Position numbers and translations under genes: made by a program | Assembly: GCF_012273015.1 (NCBI RefSeq) | Contig: NZ_CP050954.1 | Location: 2,108,001-2,172,000, forward strand | Direction of reading: 5' to 3' | DNA: 64,000 nucleotides | From: Hymenobacter sp. BT18 | GTDB lineage: Bacteria > Bacteroidota > Bacteroidia > Cytophagales > Hymenobacteraceae | The notes under the pieces: generated by a model | What the model was told of the DNA's origin: nothing | The model's database searches: none | The model's input: only the letters and a program-made list of their open reading frames with translations | Shown: one piece after another, positions 9,301-18,077 of the stretch | Position numbering within the stretch: the first letter of the stretch is position 1 | How the letters are laid out: each line of letters begins with the position of its first letter

Positions 9301-9349
9301 GCCCGGTTGCCGGAACGCGTTACCCTCCCGCAACCGGGCTTTCTATTTA
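9301..9349 (+). terminator. intrinsic terminator after the WG-repeat gene
   Basis: GCCCGGTTGC (9301-9310) and GCAACCGGGC (9330-9339) form a perfect 10-bp stem with a 19-nt loop, followed by TTTCTATTTATT. It lies only about 8 bp before the next start codon, so promoter elements for that gene must overlap it or lie upstream. Confidence 0.85.
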
Positions 9350-9356
9350 TTCGACT

Positions 9357-10142
9357 ATGCTGGACTTACCTATCCTGAACGTACAGCTACGCGTCTGCCA
9401 CGAAGACTGGCAGCAGATGACGCCCACGGAACAAGGCCGCCACTGCGCTGTGTGCCAGCGCACGGTTATCGACTTCACCAACGCCACCCAAGCCGCACTA
9501 GATGCCGCCCGTGCCGCCTCACCCGATGGGCGTCTATGCGGCCGGTTTCGAGCGGAGCAGCTGGCCGCGCCGCCCAAGCTGCGGCCCCGGCTGCGGAGGT
9601 TTGTGGTGGCGCTGGTATTAGTGTGCGGGTTGGGACTCTCGGCTCGGGAAGTGGTGGCGCAGGTGAAGCCGGTCCTGCGGGATAATGCTGCTATGAGTTC
9701 TACGATGGACAAGGTATGGTTAGCTCCCTTGATCCAGGCGGATGAGCTAAGTCAGGCAGCTAATAAGCCCGCCGAGAAGACGTTCCTTGGGTATATAGAG
9801 CAAATGCCTGTTTTTAGAGGAGGAATGGAACGGCTGCCAGACATTATCCGTCAAAACAACCATTATCCGGTTGGCATAGATTCTATAAAAGGGAAGGTAT
9901 TCGTCTCCTTTACCATCAACGAACAAGGCCGCGTAGTCAAACCTGTAATAACCAAAGGCCTGCACCCGAAACTGGATGCCGAAGCGTTGCGACTGGTGCA
10001 GCTGCTGGATGGCGAGTGGACGGCAGGCAGCCAGAACGGCCGGCCGGTCCCGGTACAGTTCACGCTGCCTATCACCTTCGACTCAACGCCAGAAAACCCT
10101 GCCCTTCCCGGGAAGAAACCGCCAAAACGCAAACAACGGTAG
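9357..10142 (+). CDS. TonB C-terminal domain protein with N-terminal four-cysteine domain
   Basis: 261 residues. A cytoplasmic-side N-terminal domain with C14, C30, C33 and C61 (spaced C-x15-C-x2-C-x27-C; motifs HCAVCQRTVIDFT and RLCGRF), then one hydrophobic segment (about 82-99), a linker, and a TonB C-terminal domain (about 140-245, with MPVFRGGMERLP, GKVFVSFTINEQGRV and VQFTLPITF). The last domain is the part of TonB-type energy transducers that contacts outer-membrane receptors. The cysteine set could bind metal or an Fe-S centre (inference). The stretch encoding the linker, about 9680-9930, is noticeably more AT-rich than the ends of the gene. Confidence 0.8.
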   Translation: MLDLPILNVQLRVCHEDWQQMTPTEQGRHCAVCQRTVIDFTNATQAALDAARAASPDGRLCGRFRAEQLAAPPKLRPRLRRFVVALVLVCGLGLSAREVVAQVKPVLRDNAAMSSTMDKVWLAPLIQADELSQAANKPAEKTFLGYIEQMPVFRGGMERLPDIIRQNNHYPVGIDSIKGKVFVSFTINEQGRVVKPVITKGLHPKLDAEALRLVQLLDGEWTAGSQNGRPVPVQFTLPITFDSTPENPALPGKKPPKRKQR

Positions 10143-10205
10143 CCTGCTATCCAAATCCTTTCTATTTTACCCCACCCGAATCTACTCCCTGACTATTCCC
10201 GCCAT

Positions 10206-11762
10206 ATGATCTTCACGCCCAGCCCCATGCTGCTCAAGCTGCTCTACACCCGCGGCAGCCTCCACAACACGCCCGAAGGCGTGGCCTTCAGCATCAAAAA
10301 CCGCCTCGACACGGTGCGCATCACCCGCATCGACCACGTGCAGATTGACGGCGTGAAGATTGGGGTGGAGCAGATTGCGCTGGACCTGGGCGAGGGCGAC
10401 GTGCGGCCCGCCACCACCTTCAACGCCGACAGCGCCGGCTACACGCTGCCGGTGGGCCAGGCCGCCACCTTTCACCTGGCCACGGAGCACCTCAAGGAGG
10501 GCATCCATACCGTGCAGGTGCAGTTCGCGGCCGACCCATTCGGCGACCTGAGCGTGGAGGTGGAAGATGCCATTGCCCAGCAGCACGAAAACAAAACCCG
10601 CATTCCACGCCAAGACCAGGACGACTATTCCGAGGCCGCCATTCAGGCCCGGCAGCGCTTCGCCGAGGAGTTTTCGGGCCAGGAGTTCAAGCACCTCAAG
10701 CACTACTCCTTCGACGCGCACATCCTGCAGGGCAACTGCGAGCATTTCACGGGCGTGGCCCAAATTCCGGTGGGTCTGGCCGGCCCGCTACGCGTAAACG
10801 GGGAGCATGCCCAGGGCGACTTTCTCATTCCCATGGCCACCACCGAGGGGACGCTGGTTGCCAGCTACAACCGCGGCATTCAGGTGCTCAACCTGTGCGG
10901 GGGTGTGAAGTGTACCGTCATCGGCGACGCCATGCAGCGCGCCCCCGTGTTTGTGTTCGATGATGCCCGCGGAGCCCGCGACTTCGGCCAGTGGGTAGAG
11001 AAGGAAATTGACAAGATCCGGCCCGAGGCCGAAAGCACCTCCCGGGTAGCCAAGCTGCAGTACATCGATACCTACCTGAGCAACAAGTTTGCGTACCTGC
11101 GCTTCAACTTCTCTACCGGCGACGCCGCCGGCCAGAACATGGTGGGCCGGGCCACGTTTGCCGCCTGCTCCTGGATTCTGGAAAACTACAAAGGTGCCCC
11201 CATCCGCCACTTCTACCTCGAAAGCAACTTCGCCACCGACAAAAAGGCCTCACAGATCAACGTGATGCGTACCCGGGGCAAGCGCGTGGTCGCCGAGGCT
11301 GTGGTGAAGCGCGACGTGCTGCAGCAGCGCATGCGCGTAACGCCCGAGCAGCTGGCTTACCACGGGCAGGTGAGCAATGTGGGCGCATTCATCTCCGGGG
11401 CCAACAACAACGGCGCCCACTCCGCCAACGGCATCACGGCCATGTTCATCGCCACCGGCCAGGACGTCGCCAACGTCTCGGAATCCAGCGCGGGCGTGCT
11501 GTACTCCGAAGTGACGCCGGAGGGCGACCTGTACCTGAGCATCACTATTCCCTCCCTCATTGTGGCTACCCACGGGGGCGGCACGGGCCTGGCTACCCAG
11601 AACGAGTGCCTGCGCATGTTGGGCTGCGTGGGCCGGGGCACCGTCAATAAGTTCGCCGAAATTGTGGCCGGGGTGGTGTTGGCCGGGGAGCTCAGCCTGG
11701 GCTCCGCCATCAGCTCCTCCGACTGGGTAAGCTCCCACGAGCAGTACGGCCGCAACCGGTAA
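10206..11762 (+). CDS. hydroxymethylglutaryl-CoA reductase with extra N-terminal domain
   Basis: 518 residues. Residues about 170-518 are HMG-CoA reductase: TTEGTLVAS with catalytic Glu about 214, STGDAAGQNM (nucleotide-binding loop), NFATDKKASQIN with catalytic Lys about 346-347, ATGQD with Asp about 420, GGGTGLATQ, and SSHEQYGRN with the C-terminal His about 511. This pattern is closest to class I (archaeal/eukaryotic-like) enzymes, which reduce HMG-CoA to mevalonate with NADPH. Residues 1 to about 140 are a separate, probably beta-rich domain that is neither a membrane anchor nor part of the fold. No other mevalonate gene is in the window. Start ATG 10206. Confidence 0.9.
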   Translation: MIFTPSPMLLKLLYTRGSLHNTPEGVAFSIKNRLDTVRITRIDHVQIDGVKIGVEQIALDLGEGDVRPATTFNADSAGYTLPVGQAATFHLATEHLKEGIHTVQVQFAADPFGDLSVEVEDAIAQQHENKTRIPRQDQDDYSEAAIQARQRFAEEFSGQEFKHLKHYSFDAHILQGNCEHFTGVAQIPVGLAGPLRVNGEHAQGDFLIPMATTEGTLVASYNRGIQVLNLCGGVKCTVIGDAMQRAPVFVFDDARGARDFGQWVEKEIDKIRPEAESTSRVAKLQYIDTYLSNKFAYLRFNFSTGDAAGQNMVGRATFAACSWILENYKGAPIRHFYLESNFATDKKASQINVMRTRGKRVVAEAVVKRDVLQQRMRVTPEQLAYHGQVSNVGAFISGANNNGAHSANGITAMFIATGQDVANVSESSAGVLYSEVTPEGDLYLSITIPSLIVATHGGGTGLATQNECLRMLGCVGRGTVNKFAEIVAGVVLAGELSLGSAISSSDWVSSHEQYGRNR

Positions 11763-11834
11763 TCCAATTCATATATTTTCTACATATTAAGTACCCATAC
11801 TCATCAAATCTTTCCTCTTTGTCTGTTCTTACCT

Positions 11835-12641
11835 ATGAGAATAACTTTCTACCTAGGCGGTATTGCTGGCATGGCTTTAAGCCTTTTAAGCATAACGTGC
11901 TATGCTCAACAACCAGCCAGGATGGCCTATGGAGCGGTTATTGCGCCTAGAAGAACCATGTCGCCCGAAATGATAGAGGCACTGGCTCGGTATAGCCAAC
12001 GCATGTCCGATACTGAATTTCAGGAATTACTTACTAATGCTAAGCTTTCACCCAATCAGGCTTACCTATTGCCCGACTGGCTGCCAGCATCATTTACCTT
12101 GAAGGATAACGTAAAGAAAACGCATCCTTTTGCTCGTTACAATATTGTACTGCGTCGTTTGGAATTACGTGATTCTCTAAGCACTCAGACTAATGCTTTT
12201 TACTCACACGACGAGTTGAAGGCCTTTATGATAGGCAACGAGAAGCAACGTGCCTACAACTTTGAACTGTTACCTTATGTAGCTTCTAAGAATATAGGTC
12301 CCACTACTTTTTTCGAGACTGTTAATACTGGCGCAATTCGACTATTACTTCTGCATGAGTTGGACATACGACCAGAAGTAAGAAATGAAGTTTTAAACAT
12401 TGAGGTAAAACCCGCCGAGTACTACCGAATTACGCGGCTGTTCTATCTAGTTGAAGGCCAAAAGGCGGCACACGAACTAGCATTGAACCGTCGGTCAGTC
12501 CTACGAATTTTTGGTGAGCGTGCAAAAGAGGCGGATGCTTATGCAGCTGAAAAGCACTTTGACTTCACCAAACTGGACGATGTATTGCAACTGGTAGAGA
12601 AATTTAACGTGCCAATAGCATCTTCTTCTGACTTTAGATAG
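11835..12641 (+). CDS. hypothetical exported protein, AT-rich gene
   Basis: 268 residues from ATG 11835. An N-terminal signal peptide (MRITFYLGGIAGMALSLL, cleavage near CYAQ) is followed by a mostly helical, charged protein with no motif I recognise. Codon use is clearly more AT-rich than both neighbours (by eye in the low-to-mid 40s % GC, against about 60% around it). That suggests recent arrival or weak codon selection. A terminator follows at 12671. Function unknown. Confidence 0.65.
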   Translation: MRITFYLGGIAGMALSLLSITCYAQQPARMAYGAVIAPRRTMSPEMIEALARYSQRMSDTEFQELLTNAKLSPNQAYLLPDWLPASFTLKDNVKKTHPFARYNIVLRRLELRDSLSTQTNAFYSHDELKAFMIGNEKQRAYNFELLPYVASKNIGPTTFFETVNTGAIRLLLLHELDIRPEVRNEVLNIEVKPAEYYRITRLFYLVEGQKAAHELALNRRSVLRIFGERAKEADAYAAEKHFDFTKLDDVLQLVEKFNVPIASSSDFR

Positions 12642-12670
12642 TAGTATAGGAATCTTCTGTATAAAATATA

Positions 12671-12702
12671 AATGCCCGCCTGAATACAATCAGACGGGCA
12701 TT
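12671..12702. terminator. bidirectional intrinsic terminator
   Basis: AATGCCCG and CGGGCATT arms with an inner CTG/CAG pairing and a 7-nt loop; A/T-rich on both sides. It lies between the convergent AT-rich gene and the lipoprotein gene. Confidence 0.8.
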
Positions 12703-12730
12703 GCTCCTTTAAGTAGTATGAGGCAATTCC

Positions 12731-13270
12731 CTACAGCGGGTCGGCGGTTACTTTAAAGCGGCTTTCCTCTTTCACCGTGATTTCGCGGGTGGTAGCCTGG
12801 CGCACGGTGGCCTCGGTGTAGAGCGTGTAGTTCGGGGCCTTGATGTACTTATCCAGCTTGGCATTGGTAGACTGCAGCTCGATGCTGGTAGCACCCCGGG
12901 GCACCTCAGTAAGCTGCGCCATCACCACTTTGTCGTTCTGGTCGGTGCCGATGGAGATTTTGATGCTTTGCAGAAAGTCGAAGTTCTCGGTGGTGGGGTC
13001 GGTGATGGTGAGCGTGAGCTTGCTCAACGAGACGTCCTTTACTAGGTCGGCGCTGGTGTTGTTTTTACTGAACGTTTCCGAGGCCTTATTGGTCACGGGC
13101 ACGGGCAACGTCAGGGTAACGGGCAGCCCACCTACCAGCGGTGTGGCCGGAATCGTGAAGTTCTGCGTGTCGGATATTTCAAACGTGAGCAGGTCGTTGA
13201 TTTTCTCGCAGCTGAACGTGACAACGGCTAGCAGCACCAGCAAAGCGGCCGAGAGAAGGGATTTTTTCAT
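12731..13270 (-). CDS. hypothetical lipoprotein
   Basis: 179 residues from ATG 13270. The N terminus MKKSLLSAALLVLLAVVTFSC is a lipoprotein signal with Cys21 as lipidation site, followed by EK rather than an obvious surface-export signal. The rest is beta-rich, with many alternating Thr/Val/Ile stretches (PVTLTLPVPV, KLTLTIT, ISIGTDQNDKV), suggesting one or two Ig-like sandwich domains. No family recognised. Transcribed alone and ended by the terminator at 12671-12702. Confidence 0.7.
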   Translation of the reverse strand: MKKSLLSAALLVLLAVVTFSCEKINDLLTFEISDTQNFTIPATPLVGGLPVTLTLPVPVTNKASETFSKNNTSADLVKDVSLSKLTLTITDPTTENFDFLQSIKISIGTDQNDKVVMAQLTEVPRGATSIELQSTNAKLDKYIKAPNYTLYTEATVRQATTREITVKEESRFKVTADPL

Positions 13271-13349
13271 AAGAAGTCAATTTTGATCCGCAACATACGT
13301 TGCGCGTTAGATAGTAGTTCCTTGCTGCAGTAAGATAGCCGAACGGCAG

Positions 13350-14633
13350 CTAACCTGCCCACTCGCCCGTCAGAAAACGAAACAGCAGCCAAATCATCAG
13401 GGCGCTATTACCGCTCACGCTCAGCCATAAAGCGGCTTTCTGCACCTTGGCATTGATGTGCAGGTTGGCCAGCAACACGGCCCCATACGCCCCCAGCAGA
13501 ACATACATCAGCAAGGTGTGAATGTGGCCAAACGAGCGGAAAAGCAACAGCCACACCAGCTCGGCACCCAGCACCAGCCACAGTAGCTGCCTGGTGGAGA
13601 GCCGCTGGTTGCGGCCTTCAACCAGCATCACCAGGAAGAAGGGCGTGGCAAACGTATACCGGCTCAGGCTGGCCAGCCAGCCGCCTTTGGTGGCCAAGGT
13701 CAGAACCGTTACGCCTACCAGGTACAGCGCCGAGAAGGCCACGCCGAAGGCAGGTGCTTTCTGCGGCGCCTGCCGCCATGCCTTGTATAGGTACAACAGG
13801 CAAGCCACGGCCGCGGCCATGGCTACGGCCTCGTAGCGGGTAACGGCTGGCCCGCCCCAATTCTCGAGTGGCCACTTGGGCCATTGCAGGTGGTTGTCCC
13901 AAAATTGCTGCTGAGCCTGAGAAAACGCCAGCCACACCCCGGTAGCGCGGTAATGCACGTACACGCTGAACGCCAGCCCACCCAACGCCGCCACGCAGCT
14001 GCCGCCTAACCGCCGCCACGGCGCGGCCAGCTCCCGCCGGGTTAGCCAGCCGGCCAGCAGCAGCGCGGGCACAAACACAAAAGCGGCCGAGCGCGTGACA
14101 CTGCACAGCAAGATGCCCAGCCACGCTAGCCCCTCCTGCTCGCGCCGCCAACCCAGCAAAGCCAGGGTACCCCCCAGAAAGAACAACGCCTCACTGTAGG
14201 GAACCGCCATAAAGAGGAGCGAGGGCACCGACAAAGCCAGCAGCTGCTGAGGCCGTGTCAGCTTCCATTCCTTGGCCAAGGCCATGAACGTGGCGACGAA
14301 GACTACCAGGTTCACGCCGGAAATGCCCGCTGCCGACAGCTGCAGCCAGCGCCAGAAGTAGGGGAAAGCCGGGAAGAAAGCCGTCCGCTGTAAGTCGTAG
14401 CCCTGGTTTTTGATGATGAGGTAATGCTCCACGTCCCACTGGCTGAGACTAGCTGAGTTCAGCGCCAGGCCTGGCACCAGATAAGGGGCGACCAGGACAG
14501 CGCCCAGGGCCATGAAGGAAGCATACAACACCGGAACTACGGCGTAGTACCGCCAACCCAAAGTCGGCTCGGCCACCTCAGCCGCAGCGGGGGCTACCGC
14601 CGCAGCGGAGGTGGAAAACTCAGGTGAACTCAC
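13350..14633 (-). CDS. polytopic membrane protein, PIG-V-like mannosyltransferase
   Basis: 427 residues with about ten hydrophobic segments. The first lumenal-type loop has SQWDVEHYLIIKNQGY followed by RTAFFPAFPYFWRW, matching the W-D-x(n)-Y-x-x-I-x-x-x-G-Y / FFPxxP pattern of PIG-V/GT-C glycosyltransferases that use lipid-linked sugars. The acceptor in this bacterium is unknown. The start is GTG 14633: an in-frame TAG lies two codons upstream and no ATG precedes the first membrane segment. It is 22 bp after the homogentisate dioxygenase gene, so probably cotranscribed, though no shared function is evident. Confidence 0.75.
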   Translation of the reverse strand: MSSPEFSTSAAAVAPAAAEVAEPTLGWRYYAVVPVLYASFMALGAVLVAPYLVPGLALNSASLSQWDVEHYLIIKNQGYDLQRTAFFPAFPYFWRWLQLSAAGISGVNLVVFVATFMALAKEWKLTRPQQLLALSVPSLLFMAVPYSEALFFLGGTLALLGWRREQEGLAWLGILLCSVTRSAAFVFVPALLLAGWLTRRELAAPWRRLGGSCVAALGGLAFSVYVHYRATGVWLAFSQAQQQFWDNHLQWPKWPLENWGGPAVTRYEAVAMAAAVACLLYLYKAWRQAPQKAPAFGVAFSALYLVGVTVLTLATKGGWLASLSRYTFATPFFLVMLVEGRNQRLSTRQLLWLVLGAELVWLLLFRSFGHIHTLLMYVLLGAYGAVLLANLHINAKVQKAALWLSVSGNSALMIWLLFRFLTGEWAG

Positions 14634-14655
14634 TGACTAGCGTAAGTAAGAAACA

Positions 14656-15864
14656 TTAATCCATCATATCGGCCGAGCGCGGGGCTTCGTGCACGAAGCC
14701 GGGGTTCCAGCTCATCGGATACTTCTCGTCGAGGTAAGGCAGGGCCGTTTCCGTGAGGTAGAGCGGGCGGAAGGTATCCACCATCACGGCCAACTCGTGG
14801 GTTTCCTTTTTCCCAATGCTGGCCTCTACCGTGCCGGGGTGCGGACCGTGCGGCAGCCCGCTGGGATGCACCGTGAAGGAAGCCAGATCAATGCCCTTGC
14901 GCGACATAAAGTTGCCGGCCACGTAATAAAGCACCTCGTCAGAGTCGACGTTGGAATGGTTGTAGGGCGCCGGAATGCTTAGTGGGTGGTAGTCGAACAA
15001 ACGGGGCACAAAGGAGCAGATGACGAAGTTGTGCGCCTCGAAATGCTGGTGCACGGGTGGGGGCTGGTGGATGCGGCCCGTAATCGGCTCAAAGTCGTGG
15101 ATGCTAGTGGCGTAGGGGAAGAAGTACCCATCCCAGCCCACCACGTCGAAGGGTGAGTGGGCGTACACCAACTCGTGTAGAAAGCCTTCTTTCTTCACTT
15201 TCACCACGTATTCTCCCGATTCGCGCACGTCGTCCTGTACCAACTCGTGGGGTGGGCGGATGTCCCGCTCGCAGTAGGGGGAGTGCTCCAGCAGCTGCCC
15301 GAAGTGGTTACGGTAGCGCCGGCACGTTTCGATGGGGCTGAACGACTCGATAACGAGCAGCCGCACCGGGCCTTCCTCAAAGTGAAACTGATGAATGATG
15401 GTGCGCGGAATCACCACGTAGTCGCCGGGCTCGAAGGCTACTTTGCCCAGCTGGCTCCACAGCTCGCCCCGACCCTCATGGACGAAGATAACCTCATCGG
15501 CCAAGGCATTTTTGTAGTAGTAGTTCATGCGCCGCTCCGTGGGGCTGCAAATGCTTAGCATCACATCGGCGTTGCCGAGCATGGTCTGGCGGGCCTGCAG
15601 GTAGTCGCCGCCGGTGCTGGTCTGGGCCAGGGTGCGCAGGTGGCTGGGCTGCAGGGCGCGGTCTTTCAGCAGCTTAGGAGCATAGGCTACCGGCTCCCCC
15701 ACCCGCCGGATTTCGGTGGGCGCGTGCCGGTGGTACAGGAGCGACGACACGCCCGAAAAGCCCAAGGTACCAACCAGCTGCTCGTGGTAAAGGGTGCCAT
15801 CGGGCTGGCGGAACTGGGTGTGGCGCTTGCGGGGAATCTGGCCAAGGCGGTGATAATAAGGCAT
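14656..15864 (-). CDS. hmgA: homogentisate 1,2-dioxygenase
   Basis: 402 residues, cytoplasmic, Fe(II) cupin enzyme that opens the homogentisate ring to maleylacetoacetate in tyrosine/phenylalanine breakdown. Recognisable segments are MPYYHRLGQIPRKRHTQFR at the N terminus, a first cupin part (GDYVVIPRTIIHQFHF), and the C-terminal half with HNFVICSFVPRLFDYHP, DSDEVLYYVAGNFMSRKG (Glu ligand) and HPSGLPHGPHPG (His ligands). Length is slightly short of the usual 420-440 but all core motifs are present. No maleylacetoacetate isomerase or fumarylacetoacetase gene is adjacent. Confidence 0.9.
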   Translation of the reverse strand: MPYYHRLGQIPRKRHTQFRQPDGTLYHEQLVGTLGFSGVSSLLYHRHAPTEIRRVGEPVAYAPKLLKDRALQPSHLRTLAQTSTGGDYLQARQTMLGNADVMLSICSPTERRMNYYYKNALADEVIFVHEGRGELWSQLGKVAFEPGDYVVIPRTIIHQFHFEEGPVRLLVIESFSPIETCRRYRNHFGQLLEHSPYCERDIRPPHELVQDDVRESGEYVVKVKKEGFLHELVYAHSPFDVVGWDGYFFPYATSIHDFEPITGRIHQPPPVHQHFEAHNFVICSFVPRLFDYHPLSIPAPYNHSNVDSDEVLYYVAGNFMSRKGIDLASFTVHPSGLPHGPHPGTVEASIGKKETHELAVMVDTFRPLYLTETALPYLDEKYPMSWNPGFVHEAPRSADMMD

Positions 15865-15984
15865 AGCGGGTGGGTAGGTGGGTGCAGAATCAGTGGCTTA
15901 AATATACAACGTGCGGCGGCTTGCTGCTGGCAACCGGTCGGGAACCAGCGCGGGCCGCTGCTGAAATCCGGCTTCATAGAAAAG

Positions 15985-16021
15985 CCAAGGCCCTGCCCAG
16001 AATAACCGGGCAGGGCCTTGG
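15985..16021 (-). terminator. intrinsic terminator (minus strand)
   Basis: CCAAGGCCCTGCCC and GGGCAGGGCCTTGG are perfect 14-bp arms around a 9-nt loop. On the minus strand it is followed by CTTTTCT, so it ends the S41 protease transcript from 16040-17719. Transcripts of the hmgA unit begin on its other side. Confidence 0.8.
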
Positions 16022-16039
16022 TAAGCACCCGGCAGCGGG

Positions 16040-17719
16040 CTAGTGGTCTGACAGGTTCTGGGCAATCATGGCCCGTCCATCGGCTACGGCTTGCAGAGCG
16101 GCCTGCAATTCCGCGTCCCGGGTATTAAGCACCATGTAGTAGGCGGGTTTGCCGTAGGCGCTCCGGGCAATATGAGCTTTCAGCTGGTTGCTGAGCAGCG
16201 GGGCACACTGGCTCAGCGCGGCCGCATCGGGCGCTATGCCCGCCTCTTCGGCCCGGTCGGCCAGCTCTGCCAGTTGGGCCGCGCTTATCTGGAAGGAGGC
16301 CTGGAACTGTTCAAAGCGCAGGGCTTCCAGCTCGGCTTTGTGGTTCTGATAAAACTGCAGGGCATATTCACGTACCAGATTCTGACTTTGCAGGCGCGCA
16401 TAGTATGGCGAAAGCGAGGCCTGGTCGCGGGCTACAAACACATCCGGCGTGATGCCGCCCCCCCCGTATACCGTGCGGCCGTGGTCGGTGCGGTAGCGGA
16501 GGGCGTCGTCTACGTGAATGCTGTCGGCGTGCTGAAACTCTCCCTGCCGCTGCCGGTTGCGCAGCTCCTGGGAATAAGCGGCGGCGCCTTCCGCGTACGA
16601 CTTCTGAATGCAACGCCCCGAAGGCGTATAGTAGCGGGCTATGGTCAGGCGCAGCTCGGAGCCATCATTGAGCACAATGGGCTGCTGCACCAGGCCCTTG
16701 CCAAATGTGCGGCGCCCCACCAGCAACGCCCGGTCGTGGTCCTGCAGGGCCCCGGCCACCACCTCGGCCGCCGAGGCGCTGCCTTCATCGATGAGCAGCA
16801 CCAACGCTCCTTCCTCAAACTCCCCGGTTATCCGCGAATACGTTTGGGTATCAAACTGGTCCCCTTTCCCATCGGTGTACACCAGCTTGCGGGTGCCGGC
16901 AATAAACTCATCCGTGAGCTTGGTGGCCCGGTCGAGGTAGCCGCCGGGGTTACCGCGCAAATCCAGCACCAGCTGCGTCATGCCCTCCCGGGTAAGGTCG
17001 CCTAGTGCTTGCTTAAACTCGTCGTAGGTACCGCTGGCAAAGCGGCTGATCTTGATGTAGCCCGTACGCTCGTCCAGCAGATATGCCGCCTCGACGGAGG
17101 TGTTGGGAATGCGGTTGCGCGGAATGCTCAGCTGCAGGGGCTTGGTACCGGGCCGGCGCAGCAGCTGCAGCTGCACCACACTACCGGCCGGCCCGCGCAG
17201 CTTCGCAAACATCTGGTTCATGGTGATGTGACGCCCCGAAACCGGCTGGTTATTTACAGCCAGAATTCGGTCGCCAGGTTGCAGGCCGGCCTGCTCGGCA
17301 GGGCCGCCCCCCAGGGGCGCTATCACGGTGACGGTGTCCCGAAACAGGTTGAACTCGACCCCGATGCCGTCGTAGTCGCTCTGCAGGAAGGCCGAGGCTT
17401 GCTCCCGCTCCCGGGCCGGAATAAACGTGGAATGGGGGTCCAGCCGCTCCAGCATGCGGGCAATGGCAAAGTCCGACAGCCCCTCCACATCCACCGAATC
17501 CACGTACTCCTCGTCGACGCGGCTGAGCACTTCCCGAAAGCGCAGGTAGCCGCGCAGGGTGCCTTCGGGGTTTTGGCGGGAAGGCTGAAACCGCCCGGCA
17601 CCCAGCAGCACCCCGGCAACCAGCGCCGTGCCAAGCAGGAGCGGCTGGCGCCACCGACGCACAGCCACACCCTGAACGGGAAACACAGTCTGAATTAAGC
17701 GGGTAAGAATTCCTGCCAT
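16040..17719 (-). CDS. S41 family C-terminal processing protease
   Basis: 559 residues from ATG 17719 (MAGILTRLIQ); the longer frame upstream has no membrane signal. Order: one N-terminal membrane segment (about 20-40), helical domain, PDZ domain (about 120-205, GLQPGDRILAVNN), peptidase S41 domain with DLRGNPGG, DEGSASAAEV (catalytic Ser) and GRRTFGKGLVQ (catalytic Lys), then a C-terminal helical region of about 170 residues. It matches CtpA/Prc-type proteases acting on periplasmic proteins. It diverges from ruvX-def. Confidence 0.92.
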   Translation of the reverse strand: MAGILTRLIQTVFPVQGVAVRRWRQPLLLGTALVAGVLLGAGRFQPSRQNPEGTLRGYLRFREVLSRVDEEYVDSVDVEGLSDFAIARMLERLDPHSTFIPAREREQASAFLQSDYDGIGVEFNLFRDTVTVIAPLGGGPAEQAGLQPGDRILAVNNQPVSGRHITMNQMFAKLRGPAGSVVQLQLLRRPGTKPLQLSIPRNRIPNTSVEAAYLLDERTGYIKISRFASGTYDEFKQALGDLTREGMTQLVLDLRGNPGGYLDRATKLTDEFIAGTRKLVYTDGKGDQFDTQTYSRITGEFEEGALVLLIDEGSASAAEVVAGALQDHDRALLVGRRTFGKGLVQQPIVLNDGSELRLTIARYYTPSGRCIQKSYAEGAAAYSQELRNRQRQGEFQHADSIHVDDALRYRTDHGRTVYGGGGITPDVFVARDQASLSPYYARLQSQNLVREYALQFYQNHKAELEALRFEQFQASFQISAAQLAELADRAEEAGIAPDAAALSQCAPLLSNQLKAHIARSAYGKPAYYMVLNTRDAELQAALQAVADGRAMIAQNLSDH

Positions 17720-18077
17720 GTACGCGGGGTAAAGGAAGTCGGGGTTGCTCAAAACTACTGAAACTTTTCCGGGAATATGCAGCTCCTCAACTCTTTCCAC
17801 CATTGCTAAGTGAGCTTGGGCTCTACCTGCGCCCCGGCTGCGCAAATCACTGTACATACACTTATGCAGCTGGGCGTTGCCCGTCAACAACCAGCATGCG
17901 TGCCCGCGTCATCCGGCCCCGGCAGTAGCACTATTCCCAGCAGCCCGGGTGGCCCAGGCAGGCCCGCGGCCACGCTTGCGCAGTAGCGTAGCCGCCCCAA
18001 TAGTTTACGCCTGAGTTGTATCTTTGCACCTCACCTGCGGGGCCGGCCTTGGCTGCCCTGTGCTTTGCCAGTTGCCC
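17720..18077. other. divergent intergenic region between S41 protease and ruvX
   Basis: 358 bp with no convincing gene. It must hold the promoter of the S41 gene (minus) and of ruvX-def (plus). The plus side has a good -7 box at 18019-18026. A GC-rich stretch around 17936-17970 contains small self-complementary pieces (CAGCCCGGG, GGCCCAGG) but no clear terminator. Confidence 0.6.
18019..18026 (+). promoter_or_regulatory. Bacteroidota -7 promoter box of ruvX-def
   Basis: TATCTTTG, an exact match to the Bacteroidota sigma-A -7 consensus TAnnTTTG, 51 bp before the ruvX ATG. A matching -33 TTTG is not exact; TTTAC at 18004 is the nearest. Role inferred from position. Confidence 0.55.

Noticed and set aside
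17720-18077. A small gene or RNA in the S41-ruvX gap
   Set aside because: No convincing frame, no tRNA-like fold and no terminator; treated as a divergent promoter region.
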